A stretch of 12,933 nucleotides of DNA from SAR324 cluster bacterium (lineage in GTDB: Bacteria; SAR324; JACQKK01): positions 1-12,933 of the forward strand of contig JACZVE010000039.1 in the NCBI GenBank assembly GCA_022572825.1, read 5' to 3'. Positions 1-8,159 of this stretch are shown in pieces. Below the pieces are notes generated by a model, which saw only the letters and a list, made by a program, of their open reading frames with translations, had not been told where the DNA came from and searched no databases. Position 1 is the first letter of the stretch. Every line of letters begins with the position of its first letter. Position numbers and translations under genes: made by a program.

Positions 1-1
1 C

Positions 2-573
<572 letters not shown>

Positions 574-577
<4 letters not shown>

Positions 578-3477
578 GGCCGGTATTCGTGTGCAATCCG
601 GCGCGGCTCCCGGCCTTCCTTCGGCTCCATTGCGTGCATCCCCTCCTCGAAGCAACGGGGCGGTTCGCATGCACGGGGGGCGTCGGCCTCCGCCTGCTGG
701 CGATGCTGCTCTTGCCGACCGCGGTGAGTGCGGCGGGCCCATTGCGTGCCGCGCATGCGCAGGGTGCGCCGATCTATCGCTTCTCGGTGCACCTGGATAC
801 CCGGGCCCATACAATCGCCGGGGTCATGAAGCTGGAGCTGGACGCAGCGGATACCCGCCTGGGCCAAGCGCTGTGGTTTCACCTGCCGCCCAATCGCTTC
901 CGCGAGCCCGACACCCGCGGCCGGCGCCGCAACACCGACTCCCTGCCCTTCGCCACCAACTTCACCGAAACCCGGCGCTTCGACCCGGTGTGGCCGGCGG
1001 GATTCAGCGAGGGGGGCATCGACATTCAAGCCGTGGAGGACGCGGGCGGTCGCGCGCTTCCTTTCGCACTTGCGGAAAATCCGCTCATTCCACAAGGATT
1101 TGCCACGCGGGACGGCCTCATGCGCGTGGATACGTCCGCCGCGCAGGGCGGGCTACAGATCGTCATACGCTTCCGGACCCGGCTGCCAAACCGATTTTGG
1201 GAAGGTTGGAGCCAGCGCGGGTATCTGCTGGAACAGTGGCACCCGGTGCTGGCCGACCACAACGACGGACAATGGGTGCGGGATATTTTTTCGCCGCGGG
1301 CAGGACGCTACCAGGCAGGTGTCTCCGTGGATCGCCAGGGGCGACTGTTCCTTGGCCGCCGGCATGCCGTCGTGGCACCGGATCGGCCCTTTCAGCTCCC
1401 GCTCGCCGCCGACCCCATGCGCAGCCTCCCGTTGGTTTTCCTGGAGCTGCAGGAGGTACAGGCCGTTCACGATTACGACCTATCGCTATACGCGTTCTTC
1501 AGCCCGGGCAACGGGCGGCTGGGCGGAGTCCAACTGGACGCGGCCAGTAAATTCCTGGCGTTCATGCGGCGAAAGTACCGGCTTGCCCCCCCGGACACAC
1601 AGATCACGATGATTGAAGTAGACCTGCCGCCCGGAGACATGCGCACGATGGGCAGCATGGTGCTCATCCCCAAAGTGTATTACCGCAACAGCCCCCTGAT
1701 GGATCGGGTCTTCCTGGCCCAGCTAGCGCGGGCGCTCGCGCAGATATGGTTTGGGGAGGTTGTCTGGTCCAATCGGGACCGGCAATCGTGGCTGCATCTC
1801 GGGCTGGCGGGATACATGGCGCTGGACTTCTTTCACTCCCTGTACGGCAAGGATGCGGGCATCCACACCATCATGGATTGGTTGCGCCCCAGATACCGGG
1901 AGCACTTTTTCGAGGTGCCGGTGCGGGATCTGATGCGCAACGACAAGGATGCTCCGCTCATGATCTCGCTGACCGGACATCCGCTCCAGCGCACGGCCAT
2001 GCTGGTTGCGCACAACAAAGCGCCGCTGGTCATCCGCTCCCTGCATTACCTCGTCGGCGACCACGCTTTCAGCCTGGCCATCAATACCCTCTACTACCGC
2101 TACCGGTATCGCGAGGTAGACGAGCGCACGTTCTCCCGAGCGCTGTCCGAACATACCGACCGCGACGTGGAGGGGTTTTTCCGGCATTGGTTTCACGGTG
2201 CGCCGCAGGTGGATTTCGCCATCGAGGACTGGGAGCAGGAGCCGGTGCCGGGCGGGTATACGGTGCGCGTACAGGTGCGGCGCTCGGCCCTGTCTCCCCT
2301 GCCCGTCGACGTGCGCGTCGTTGCCGAGAGCGGGGCGACTCATGCCGTGCGGTGGGTGAATGAGGCGGCGCAATCGGTGCTCACATTCCATCTTCCAGAG
2401 CCCGCGGCGGAAATCGTGATCGATCCGGAGGAGTACTGGCTGGAGCTGGACCGCAAGAATAATTACACGGAAACCCTTTACCGCGTCAGACCGATTTTCG
2501 ACTGGCCAAAGCAGCGCGAAGTGCTTGTCGCCTTGCGGGGTGTCGCGGGCGGCAATTCCATCGACGGGAACTACCTTGGACTGGGCGTGCAACTTTACCT
2601 CAACGAAAACAACACTCTGCTGCTGGTTCCCATCTATGGCGAGCGCACCGGCCTTACCAACTATCAAGCCTCCTGGAGATGGCGGCAATTTCTTATCCCC
2701 AAATTGAACCTTCAGCTCACCTTGCAAAAGCTGCGCGGCACCACGCTGCAGGGCCTGGGCTTTCAATATGATCTGCTGAACACCGACGACGTCCGAATCT
2801 CTCCGGCAATAGAATTTCGCTATGAAACCGTGGGAGCGGCTGGATTCACTGACCGGAACGGACAGAGCATAGCCCAGCCCGAAGGCCCGGCCAATAACGT
2901 AGCCTTTAACTTTATCCTGACCAAGAAGCCGGGCCGATTCTACGGCAACAGTGTGGAATTGGAGTTCATCAACTCCAGGCGGAGCTATAACAGCGATTTC
3001 GATTTCACCTCACATCGCATCGACTTTGCCCAAACCGTTACCCTGGGCTCTTCCCACCAGATCACACTCGCCCTGACACGTGGAGGAGTGGAGGGCTCGC
3101 CTCCGCTGCAAAAGCGCCACGAGCTTGGAGGCCCGGCGCTGCTGCGGGGCTATCCCCGCATATTGGAGCTGGCCAACGAGGAAATCGCCGCGGGAAAGCT
3201 GGATTACGGTATCGTATTCAGTCGCGGGACATACGGCAGCGCGGCCCAGATTCGCCGGATTACGGCGTTCCTGTTCGCCGACGTAGGACGCGGTTGGAAC
3301 AACGACGAGACGCACCGCGACCGCCCGCAACGCCAGGATGTGGGAGTCGGGGTGGAAGTGTCGATAAATCTTTTGCGATTGGTGGAATTTCCGATTCGCG
3401 TCGATGTGGCCGTTCCCATTAACGATCCGGAGTTCGAAGATCCACAGTTTATTCTCTTCGGCGTGCTCAATTTTTAG
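574..3477 (+). CDS. Exported pseudo-M1-aminopeptidase fused to a C-terminal Omp85/BamA-like outer-membrane beta-barrel
   Basis: This is a 967-residue protein if translation starts at the GTG inside ATGTGA (574). GTG at 589 or 634 is also possible, and an in-frame ATG at 463 would overlap the carboxylase gene by 115 bp. A hydrophobic signal segment (residues ~38-55, LRLLAMLLLPTAVS) ends near AHAQ (60-63). Residues ~65-580 follow the M1 aminopeptidase layout: N-terminal beta domain, WFG and LAGY landmarks, and helical part ending FFRHWFHGAPQVDF. Active-site positions are replaced. The HExxH segment reads RALAQ (386-390), NEGFAEY reads HLGLAGY (408-414), the GxMEN loop reads MGSMVL, and the proton-donor Tyr position reads HNK (480-482). 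An Ig-like segment then leads straight into about 330 residues of alternating beta-strand sequence. This carries LRGYP (857-861, the Omp85 loop-6 motif) and a terminal FILFGVLNF. No POTRA repeat was seen. Probably an outer-membrane protein with a periplasmic non-catalytic domain; its role is unknown. Confidence 0.82.
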
Positions 3478-3510
3478 CGCTACTATCGCCAGGGCGCCGA
3501 CCCGCGAAAT

Positions 3511-3528
3511 TTGTAATCATGATCACAA
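3511..3528. promoter_or_regulatory. CRP/FNR-family-like operator palindrome
   Basis: TTGTAATCATGATCACAA is an 18-bp palindrome with one mismatched pair. Its core TGTAA-N6-TCACA differs by one base from the TGTGA-N6-TCACA half-site arrangement bound by CRP/Vfr-type activators. It lies 34 bp after the stop of the pseudo-peptidase/barrel gene. No clear gene begins close downstream on either strand, so its target is unknown and chance occurrence is possible. Confidence 0.4.
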
Positions 3529-3585
3529 TTTACCTAACACTGCGGAATGGTTCGGATGGGAGTCTCACAGCGCTGTCCGGGAGTC

Positions 3586-3630
3586 GTGAAAAACCAAGCG
3601 GTAATGAACTGGCTTCCCCTGCTTTTTCAC
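3586..3630. repeat. Inverted repeat, 8-bp arms
   Basis: GTGAAAAA (3586-3593) and TTTTTCAC (3623-3630) are perfect inverted copies separated by 29 bases. Inside the loop, AAGC and GCTT can pair again, giving a possible two-part stem-loop. It could be part of an RNA structure, a weak terminator for the upstream gene, or chance. No run of T follows the right arm. Confidence 0.3.
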
Positions 3631-4110
3631 AGTGAGCACCAGACGGGGCTGGCGTTGGCCGGGCACATAGGCCGCACATTTTGTGCCAGGTTGAAATTGG
3701 ATTGCGGGGCTGCCACTACCTACCTCCAAATTGCACGATCGCTCTACGCGTTCTAAGCAGGAAATAGGCAAGGCAGGATTTCCGCATCGCCCCTAAAGGC
3801 CCGCGGCGGGACTCGGCGGATGGTCATGGAGGCAAAGATGTAGACGAATGCGATTCATAGCGATAATTGTATCGAACGGCTGAATGGAAGATAATCCTTA
3901 CTCGCTCAGCCATCGAATATCCGCGGTCTGTATCACCTTTATGGTGGGGCTGTCTTCGCAACGTGCCCGGAACGGGGACATATCGCCGCCAGCAGCCATC
4001 CCCCATCGAGCCGCGGCGACCGCCTCGTGAATAGGCGCGTCGCGACTTGCGGGCGGCCGCCGGCCATCCACGCAGCGATGCTTAATGCCCGCCCGGTTGC
4101 ATGAATTTTA

Positions 4111-4158
4111 ATTGCATTAAGTGATTGCATAATCAATAATTGATTGCTACGTTGCAAC
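4111..4158. promoter_or_regulatory. AT-rich cluster of ATTGC repeats with a perfect palindrome; candidate operator of the HTH-AbrB gene
   Basis: ATTGC occurs at 4111, 4124 and 4143. TGATTGC is repeated exactly 19 bp apart (4122-4128 and 4141-4147). AATCAAT-A-ATTGATT (4131-4145) is a perfect 7-bp-arm inverted repeat with one central base. GTTGCAAC (4151-4158) is a further perfect palindrome. The cluster lies 99-146 bp upstream of the ATG of a small DNA-binding protein and is the most AT-rich stretch nearby, so an autoregulatory binding region is a reasonable inference. A TATATT hexamer at 4201-4206 could be a -10 element, but no convincing -35 accompanies it. Confidence 0.4.
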
Positions 4159-4256
4159 ATGATTCGGCGCCATTATGTCGATTCCGTAACTGTTCGCCCC
4201 TATATTTACCACGTACAACAATGTCTCAATTGGGACTTTAAGCAAGGTTGTGTTAC

Positions 4257-4631
4257 ATGGAAACTATGGCGAGAGACAGCAAAGAGTCAGGGATACAACT
4301 GCTTAAGCAAGTCGCAAAGCTTGCCGCGGAAGGGAATAATCAAAAGCAGATCGCAAAAACACTGGGATTCAAAACCACATTTACTTTGAACAACCGCTTG
4401 GTGAAAGCCTCTCAGTTAACGGGGCAGGCCGTGCCGCCGTTCAAGCCAAACCGCCGCGGCAAGAAGGAACTCAAGCGCGTGGAAGCGGTTGAAGTGAAAC
4501 GGAGAGGCAAGGGTAACGCTTTCGGCGTGAACATTCCTCAGGAACCGCTGCTTCGCGCAGGATTGAAGCCCGGCGACAGGCTGAACGTCGCGGTACGGGG
4601 TAAAACCATTTCCCTCACGCGGCAGGCGTAG
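4257..4631 (+). CDS. Small DNA-binding protein: helix-turn-helix plus AbrB/SpoVT-like domain
   Basis: This 124-residue cytoplasmic protein starts at the ATG 9 bases after AAGG (4244-4247); a TTG at 4248 has no ribosome site of its own. Residues ~23-52 (AAEGNNQKQIAKTLGFKT and following) look like a helix-turn-helix of the kind that recognises DNA. A basic linker, NRRGKKELKR, follows. Residues ~77-122 contain VNIPQEPLLRAGLKPGDRL and RGKTISL, the pattern of the swapped-hairpin AbrB/MazE/SpoVT DNA-binding fold (usually 'IPKxL...GLKPGD.v.v'). Pairing the two domains in one short protein is uncommon. AbrB-fold proteins are often transition regulators or antitoxins, but no toxin-like gene lies next to this one: the downstream neighbour is rlmH on the other strand. 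The gene stands alone after a long AT-rich region with palindromic repeats, which suggests self-regulation. Its targets are unknown. Confidence 0.72.
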   Translation: METMARDSKESGIQLLKQVAKLAAEGNNQKQIAKTLGFKTTFTLNNRLVKASQLTGQAVPPFKPNRRGKKELKRVEAVEVKRRGKGNAFGVNIPQEPLLRAGLKPGDRLNVAVRGKTISLTRQA

Positions 4632-4767
4632 CCCGCCAGGAATTCACGCGCGTCCCGGCGATTCCGCGGCCGCCGGGCGCTCCTGCCACGATTACTGCGC
4701 TGTCAGGCACGTCGATATCCTCGGGGCCGCCCTTTCATCCCGCATTTGAGCGCGGAGCGGCCATAGG

Positions 4768-4788
4768 CGCATCCGGGTCGCGGATGCG
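4768..4788. terminator. Hairpin between convergent genes
   Basis: CGCATCCG (4768-4775) and CGGATGCG (4781-4788) form a perfect 8-bp GC-rich stem around the loop GGTCG. It lies between the convergent ends of the HTH-AbrB gene (4631, plus) and rlmH (4839, minus), where a two-way terminator would be expected. There is no T-tract on either side, so a classic intrinsic terminator is not shown. The remaining bases of this 207-bp gap show nothing else recognisable. Confidence 0.4.
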
Positions 4789-4838
4789 ATGCGCGCGGTA
4801 TCGCCAACGCTCTCGGCGCTTCGCGGGGAGGCAAGGGC

Positions 4839-5312
4839 TCAGTCGTGGTGGTACTTGTGTCCGGCGAGCAGGTTCAGCACCCGGTACAGTTGCTCGAGCA
4901 ATATCACGCGCACCAGTTGATGGGGAAAGGTCAGCCGCGAGAGGGAAACTACGTGGTCGGCCCGGCGCCGCACGGCGTCGTCGACGCCATAGGCTCCGCC
5001 GATAACGAAGGTGATCGCGGGGCGGCTTCCCGCTTGTAGTTTTTCCAGCCACCGCGCCAGTTCCCGCGTCGAGCGCGCCGGGCCGGCCTCGTCGAGCAAC
5101 ACGACCGTGTCGCCCCGGTCAACGCGATGCAGGATCGCCTCGCATTCGCGCCTGAGCACCCGAGGGGCATCCCGCCCGGAGTGATCGCCTGCGCGCACTT
5201 CCACCAGCTCCAGCGACTGCAGGGGCGCGATGCGCGTACGGTAGTACGTGATTGCGTCCGAGACGAATCGGTGCTGCGTTTTTCCCACCCAGATGACGCG
5301 CAGGCCAGCCAT
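4839..5312 (-). CDS. rlmH: 23S rRNA (pseudouridine1915-N3)-methyltransferase RlmH
   Basis: This 157-residue protein has the usual RlmH length (E. coli ~155). RlmH methylates N3 of pseudouridine 1915 in helix 69 of 23S rRNA on assembled 70S ribosomes, using S-adenosylmethionine. Family features seen are the SPOUT-fold cofactor loop FVIGGAYGVDD (102-112), the block LSRLTFPHQLVRVILLEQLYR (split here: LSRLTFPHQLV, RVILLEQLYR), and the C-terminal GHKYHH. ATG at 5312 was chosen; GTG at 5318 directly abuts the nadD stop and would add two residues. There is no strong ribosome site, which suggests translation coupled to nadD. The tail is slightly unusual in reading LLAGHKYHHD rather than the common G-x-PYHH. 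Confidence 0.95.
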   Translation of the reverse strand: MAGLRVIWVGKTQHRFVSDAITYYRTRIAPLQSLELVEVRAGDHSGRDAPRVLRRECEAILHRVDRGDTVVLLDEAGPARSTRELARWLEKLQAGSRPAITFVIGGAYGVDDAVRRRADHVVSLSRLTFPHQLVRVILLEQLYRVLNLLAGHKYHHD

Positions 5313-5318
5313 TGACAC

Positions 5319-6035
5319 TCAAGCCTGGTGGGCCTGTTGCCAGTATTCGGCGAGCACTTCCCGTGCGCCGGCAGGCACGCCGTCCAGCGATTGGGCACGC
5401 AGGATGCCGCGGGCTGAGATGGCCGGCAGCGCAAGCTGGAGATGGCGCACGAGCAGGCGGCCCTGAGGCGTTACCAGCCGCCCTTCGCCTTGCGGCTGAG
5501 CGCGTTCGCTCCAGGGAGAGGGCAGCTTTTCCGCCCAGCTCCGGCAGCCGTTGGGGGGTGGGGGCGATCTGCCGGCACGGTCGCACACCACCAGGCCCGC
5601 CATCTCCAGGATGGCGCCGGCATTTTGCCATTGCGCGAAATCGGCAAAGGCATCCCAGCCCATGGCGAGCAGCAGGCTGGCCCGCGGCAGCAGGGAGGCG
5701 AAGTGGTGAACGGTTTCATACGTGTACGACGGCGGCGAACGCCGCAGCTCCGCGTCACTCAGGGTGACGCCGGGCAGTCCCTGCAAGGCATGGCGCAGCA
5801 TCGACCAGCGCACGCCGTCCGGCAGCAGCGCTCCATCGGGTTTGAAGGGCGAGCGGCGGGTCGGCACCACGATGACCCTGTCGATCTCCGCATCCTCGCA
5901 CAGCGCGCGAATCAGGGCCAGGTGACCCTCGTGGACGGGATTAAACGAGCCGCCATAGACGGCAACGTTCAATGAGACTTTTATTTGCGCGATATTCTTG
6001 CGAGAATGTGAATCCTGGCTGGTGATACCGTTCAT
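5319..6035 (-). CDS. nadD: Nicotinate-nucleotide adenylyltransferase NadD
   Basis: This 238-residue cytosolic enzyme joins nicotinate mononucleotide to ATP to form deamido-NAD, the adenylyl-transfer step of NAD synthesis. The nucleotidyltransferase signature GGSFNPVHEGHL lies at 28-39, with HxGH at 35-38. It is followed by VVPTRRSPFK (57-66), SPPSYTYETV (100-109) and a GWD-W element (126-136) in place of the commoner GxD-W. The second ATP motif, usually SSTxIR, is weak: ISARGILRAQ (206-215). The region 155-190 is longer and richer in Pro/Ser than typical. ATG at 6035 gives about 23 residues before the first beta-strand; a TTG 21 codons downstream (SLNVAVYGG) would fit the normal family length better. 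The gene is followed without a gap by rlmH. Confidence 0.9.
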   Translation of the reverse strand: MNGITSQDSHSRKNIAQIKVSLNVAVYGGSFNPVHEGHLALIRALCEDAEIDRVIVVPTRRSPFKPDGALLPDGVRWSMLRHALQGLPGVTLSDAELRRSPPSYTYETVHHFASLLPRASLLLAMGWDAFADFAQWQNAGAILEMAGLVVCDRAGRSPPPPNGCRSWAEKLPSPWSERAQPQGEGRLVTPQGRLLVRHLQLALPAISARGILRAQSLDGVPAGAREVLAEYWQQAHQA

Positions 6036-6062
6036 CGGAAATACCCGCTCGTGGCAGCGACC

Positions 6063-7244
6063 ATGGATCGAATATTGTTGTTCGCCCCATTATTGGCCCA
6101 ACAGCGCATCCAATCCATCGATCTCGATCTGGGCGTGTTGAAGTTTCGCTCGCAGGCGTCTTCCGTGTCGAACCAGACTCTTGCGGCGATCGTGGTGGCG
6201 GTGTTGCTGATCGGCCTCATCGTTGCCGTGGCCCTCTATTACCACCGCCGCAGGCGAATGCTGGAGCTCAACCAGCAGCGCGAGGAAGCCAGGCTGCGGC
6301 TGATGATGTCCGAGCTGAATCTGGGACAATCGGAGGTGGATCTGATCAAAATCATCGTGGACAGCGAAAACCCCGGTGATGTCATTCCAATATTGGAATT
6401 GCGTTCGGAATTCGAGGAGGCTCTGCTGCGCTTCAGGGAAGGGCATGCGGACCATCCCGCGCTCCATCGGGTTTCGCAACTGCGCCAGCGGCTGGAATAC
6501 GGCTTCAGCAACATCCGCAATCCGTTCGTCGACACGCGCATGCTGGCGCCGGGCACGCGGCTGCGCTGCAAGATCAGGCTTGCCAGCCGGGACGTGAACT
6601 TTCTCACCACGGTGCTGGCGATCAATGAGAGCCAGTTCATTATCCGGCCCCCGGTGGCGAAAGGCAATCCGGTCTCCCTGGGCCGGCTGGAACGGCTTCA
6701 TTTTCGCGTGGCGCGGGAAAATGACGCGGAGTACGAGTTCACCTCTTCGCTGATCGGGCAGCTTCCCAACGCTACGAAGGCAGTGGTGCTGGAGCACTCG
6801 CAGGCGATCAACCGCATGCTGTTCCGCAATGCGGAGCGCATCGAGACACACCTTCCTATCCGTCTTTACGTGATCCGGCAAGAGTACACCGGCGATCGAT
6901 CCATCGCGCACATGAAAGCGTTGGACTCCCAGTATATGTTTGAGGGTACGATCGTGGATCTCAGCATCGGGGGCGCGCTGGTCAGTGTGGATAAGGGGCA
7001 CGAGCGGTTGCACGAAGGCGACATGATCGTCTTCCAGCTCCCCGACGCCCACATCAAGGACGACATCGTGGCACAGGTGGTGGGGATATTTCCCAGCGAC
7101 GAAGGGAACACGCAAATCCACCTGCAACTCACGGGGCTGAAGGAACTGAACCGGCTCAAGCTCAGCAAGTACCTGACCATGCTGAAGGATAATCCCCCGG
7201 CCGGCGAAGCAGGGAGCGAGGAGCTGAGGCCTCACGCCTCCTAG
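6063..7244 (+). CDS. Membrane-anchored PilZ-domain protein (probable c-di-GMP receptor)
   Basis: This is 393 residues from ATG 6063; GTG at 6051 (four more residues) has a GGA 11 bases upstream and is equally possible. One transmembrane helix (~40-60, LAAIVVAVLLIGLIVAVAL) is followed by HRRRR, which would place the rest in the cytoplasm. A charged helical segment (~65-150) precedes a beta-rich region (~155-250) resembling the N-terminal domain of YcgR-like proteins. The C-terminal PilZ domain shows RNAER (255-259, matching RxxxR) and DLSIGG (299-304, matching DxSxxG), the two motifs that hold cyclic di-GMP. A second-messenger role in motility, adhesion or surface behaviour is inferred from the family; no flagellar or pilus gene is nearby. 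The start is divergent from nadD with only 27 bp between them, so promoters must overlap coding sequence. apt follows after 75 bp on the same strand. Confidence 0.85.
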   Translation: MDRILLFAPLLAQQRIQSIDLDLGVLKFRSQASSVSNQTLAAIVVAVLLIGLIVAVALYYHRRRRMLELNQQREEARLRLMMSELNLGQSEVDLIKIIVDSENPGDVIPILELRSEFEEALLRFREGHADHPALHRVSQLRQRLEYGFSNIRNPFVDTRMLAPGTRLRCKIRLASRDVNFLTTVLAINESQFIIRPPVAKGNPVSLGRLERLHFRVARENDAEYEFTSSLIGQLPNATKAVVLEHSQAINRMLFRNAERIETHLPIRLYVIRQEYTGDRSIAHMKALDSQYMFEGTIVDLSIGGALVSVDKGHERLHEGDMIVFQLPDAHIKDDIVAQVVGIFPSDEGNTQIHLQLTGLKELNRLKLSKYLTMLKDNPPAGEAGSEELRPHAS

Positions 7245-7319
7245 CCGAACCGGAATGCCGGGTTTCCGCGGGTCGGAAAGCACGGATCCATTTTCCCGCT
7301 AATTTCCAGGACGCACCGG

Positions 7320-7850
7320 TTGCGTATGGATGAGCTGAAGGCGTTGATCCGCACCATCCCTGATTTCCCGCAGCCGGGCATACAGTTCCGGGACCTCACC
7401 ACCCTCTTCCTCGATCCAAGGGGCCTGCGTGACACCGTGATGGCCATGGCGGAGCCCTACCGAAACCGGAGCATCGATAATGTGGCAGGCATCGAGTCGC
7501 GGGGATTCATACTCGCCGCGCCGCTGGCCGTCGAGCTGGGCACCGGCTTCGTCCCCATCCGCAAGCCGGGCAAGCTGCCGGGGAAGACCCTGGGCGTGGA
7601 ATACACCCTGGAATACGGCGAGGACCGCCTGGAAATCCATTCCGACGCCCTCCACCAGGGCGACAGGGTGCTGATGGTAGACGATCTGCTGGCAACCGGC
7701 GGCACCATGCAGGCGGCGTGCAAGCTGGTGGAGCGGATCGGCTGTGAAATCGTCGGCTGTGTGGTGGTCGTGGAACTGGTGGATCTCAAGGGCCGCGCCA
7801 AGCTTGCCAGATACCCTCTGACCAGCCTGGTGGAATTCGAAGGGGAGTGA
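7320..7850 (+). CDS. apt: Adenine phosphoribosyltransferase
   Basis: This 176-residue cytoplasmic enzyme makes AMP from adenine and PRPP (purine salvage). Apt family features are IPDFPQPGIQFRD (13-25), ESRGF (59-63), the flexible-loop RKPGKLPG (81-88) and the PRPP-binding loop VLMVDDLLATGGT (117-129), with the acidic pair DD. Two starts compete. TTG at 7320 lies 8 bases after AGGA (7308-7311), good spacing; ATG at 7326 would be 14 bases away and begins MDELKALI. The TTG was taken because of the ribosome site, but the difference is only two residues. The downstream gene starts 3 bases after the stop, so the two are very likely translated together. Confidence 0.95.
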   Translation: MRMDELKALIRTIPDFPQPGIQFRDLTTLFLDPRGLRDTVMAMAEPYRNRSIDNVAGIESRGFILAAPLAVELGTGFVPIRKPGKLPGKTLGVEYTLEYGEDRLEIHSDALHQGDRVLMVDDLLATGGTMQAACKLVERIGCEIVGCVVVVELVDLKGRAKLARYPLTSLVEFEGE

Positions 7851-7853
7851 GCG

Positions 7854-8090
7854 ATGCCGATCAATCTGCGGCCTCTTTCCGATGCGGAGCCCCTGCTGAT
7901 CGAAGAGGCTGAGTACGAGCGGCTCGTCCGCAACAGGGCAGGCGGGTGGAGCAACTGCGCGGAGGAGATCGAGTGGCTGGCCAAGCTTCATTATTTGCGC
8001 AGCGGCCACAACGCGGGTAGATTGGACCGCGCCCAGTTCGAGGAGCGCGAGACCCGGCTGGTGGAGGCCTGGCTGCGCAAGGGCGCCTGA
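7854..8090 (+). CDS. Small conserved-looking protein of unknown function, coupled to apt
   Basis: This 78-residue protein is not recognised. Its ATG follows the apt stop by 3 bases, and GGGGAG (7841-7846) at the end of apt is a good ribosome site, so expression in an apt operon is likely. The sequence is soluble and charged, with no signal peptide or membrane segment. The middle carries GGWSNCAEEIEWLAKLHYL, and the C-terminal half is a helix rich in Glu/Arg ending EAWLRKGA. Secondary structure is probably mostly helical. One Cys alone argues against a metal cluster. Codon use matches its neighbours, and the reading frame is fully supported by position and ribosome site. Confidence 0.7.
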   Translation: MPINLRPLSDAEPLLIEEAEYERLVRNRAGGWSNCAEEIEWLAKLHYLRSGHNAGRLDRAQFEERETRLVEAWLRKGA

Positions 8091-8159
8091 TGGCCCCCTG
8101 CCGCGTTCGCCGCCACGATGCTCGGAAGCCCGCAACTATCCCAGCCGGGTGATGGACGC

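Larger units (their letters stand above)
3478..4256 (+). other. Intergenic region without a convincing gene
   Basis: These 779 bases hold no recognisable protein. Short open frames on both strands (3547-3756 plus; 3565-3771 minus, TTG start) lack a good ribosome site and recognisable motifs. The region becomes strikingly AT-rich from about 4100 to 4260, in contrast to the surrounding GC-rich genes. Separate entries describe a CRP-like palindrome at 3511-3528, a long-loop inverted repeat at 3586-3630 and repeated ATTGC motifs with a perfect palindrome near 4111-4147. The size and change in composition suggest an insertion or a decayed gene, but no insertion-sequence ends or target duplications were found by eye. 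Confidence 0.6.

Noticed and set aside
1723..2766. Long minus-strand open frame (347 codons)
   Set aside because: It is antisense to the M1-like domain, has no recognisable motif and is rich in His/Arg/Gln, as expected of a reverse-frame shadow in GC-rich DNA.
3547..3756. Plus-strand 69-codon frame downstream of the CRP-like site
   Set aside because: No ribosome site, no protein-like pattern, overlapped by the opposite frame.
3565..3771. Minus-strand 68-codon frame with a protein-like look (KKQGKPVHYRLVF)
   Set aside because: TTG start, no ribosome site and no recognised family; left as undetermined.
6090..7283. Minus-strand open frame of 397 codons opposite the PilZ gene
   Set aside because: His/Gln/Arg-rich shadow of a well-supported gene with domain motifs on the plus strand.
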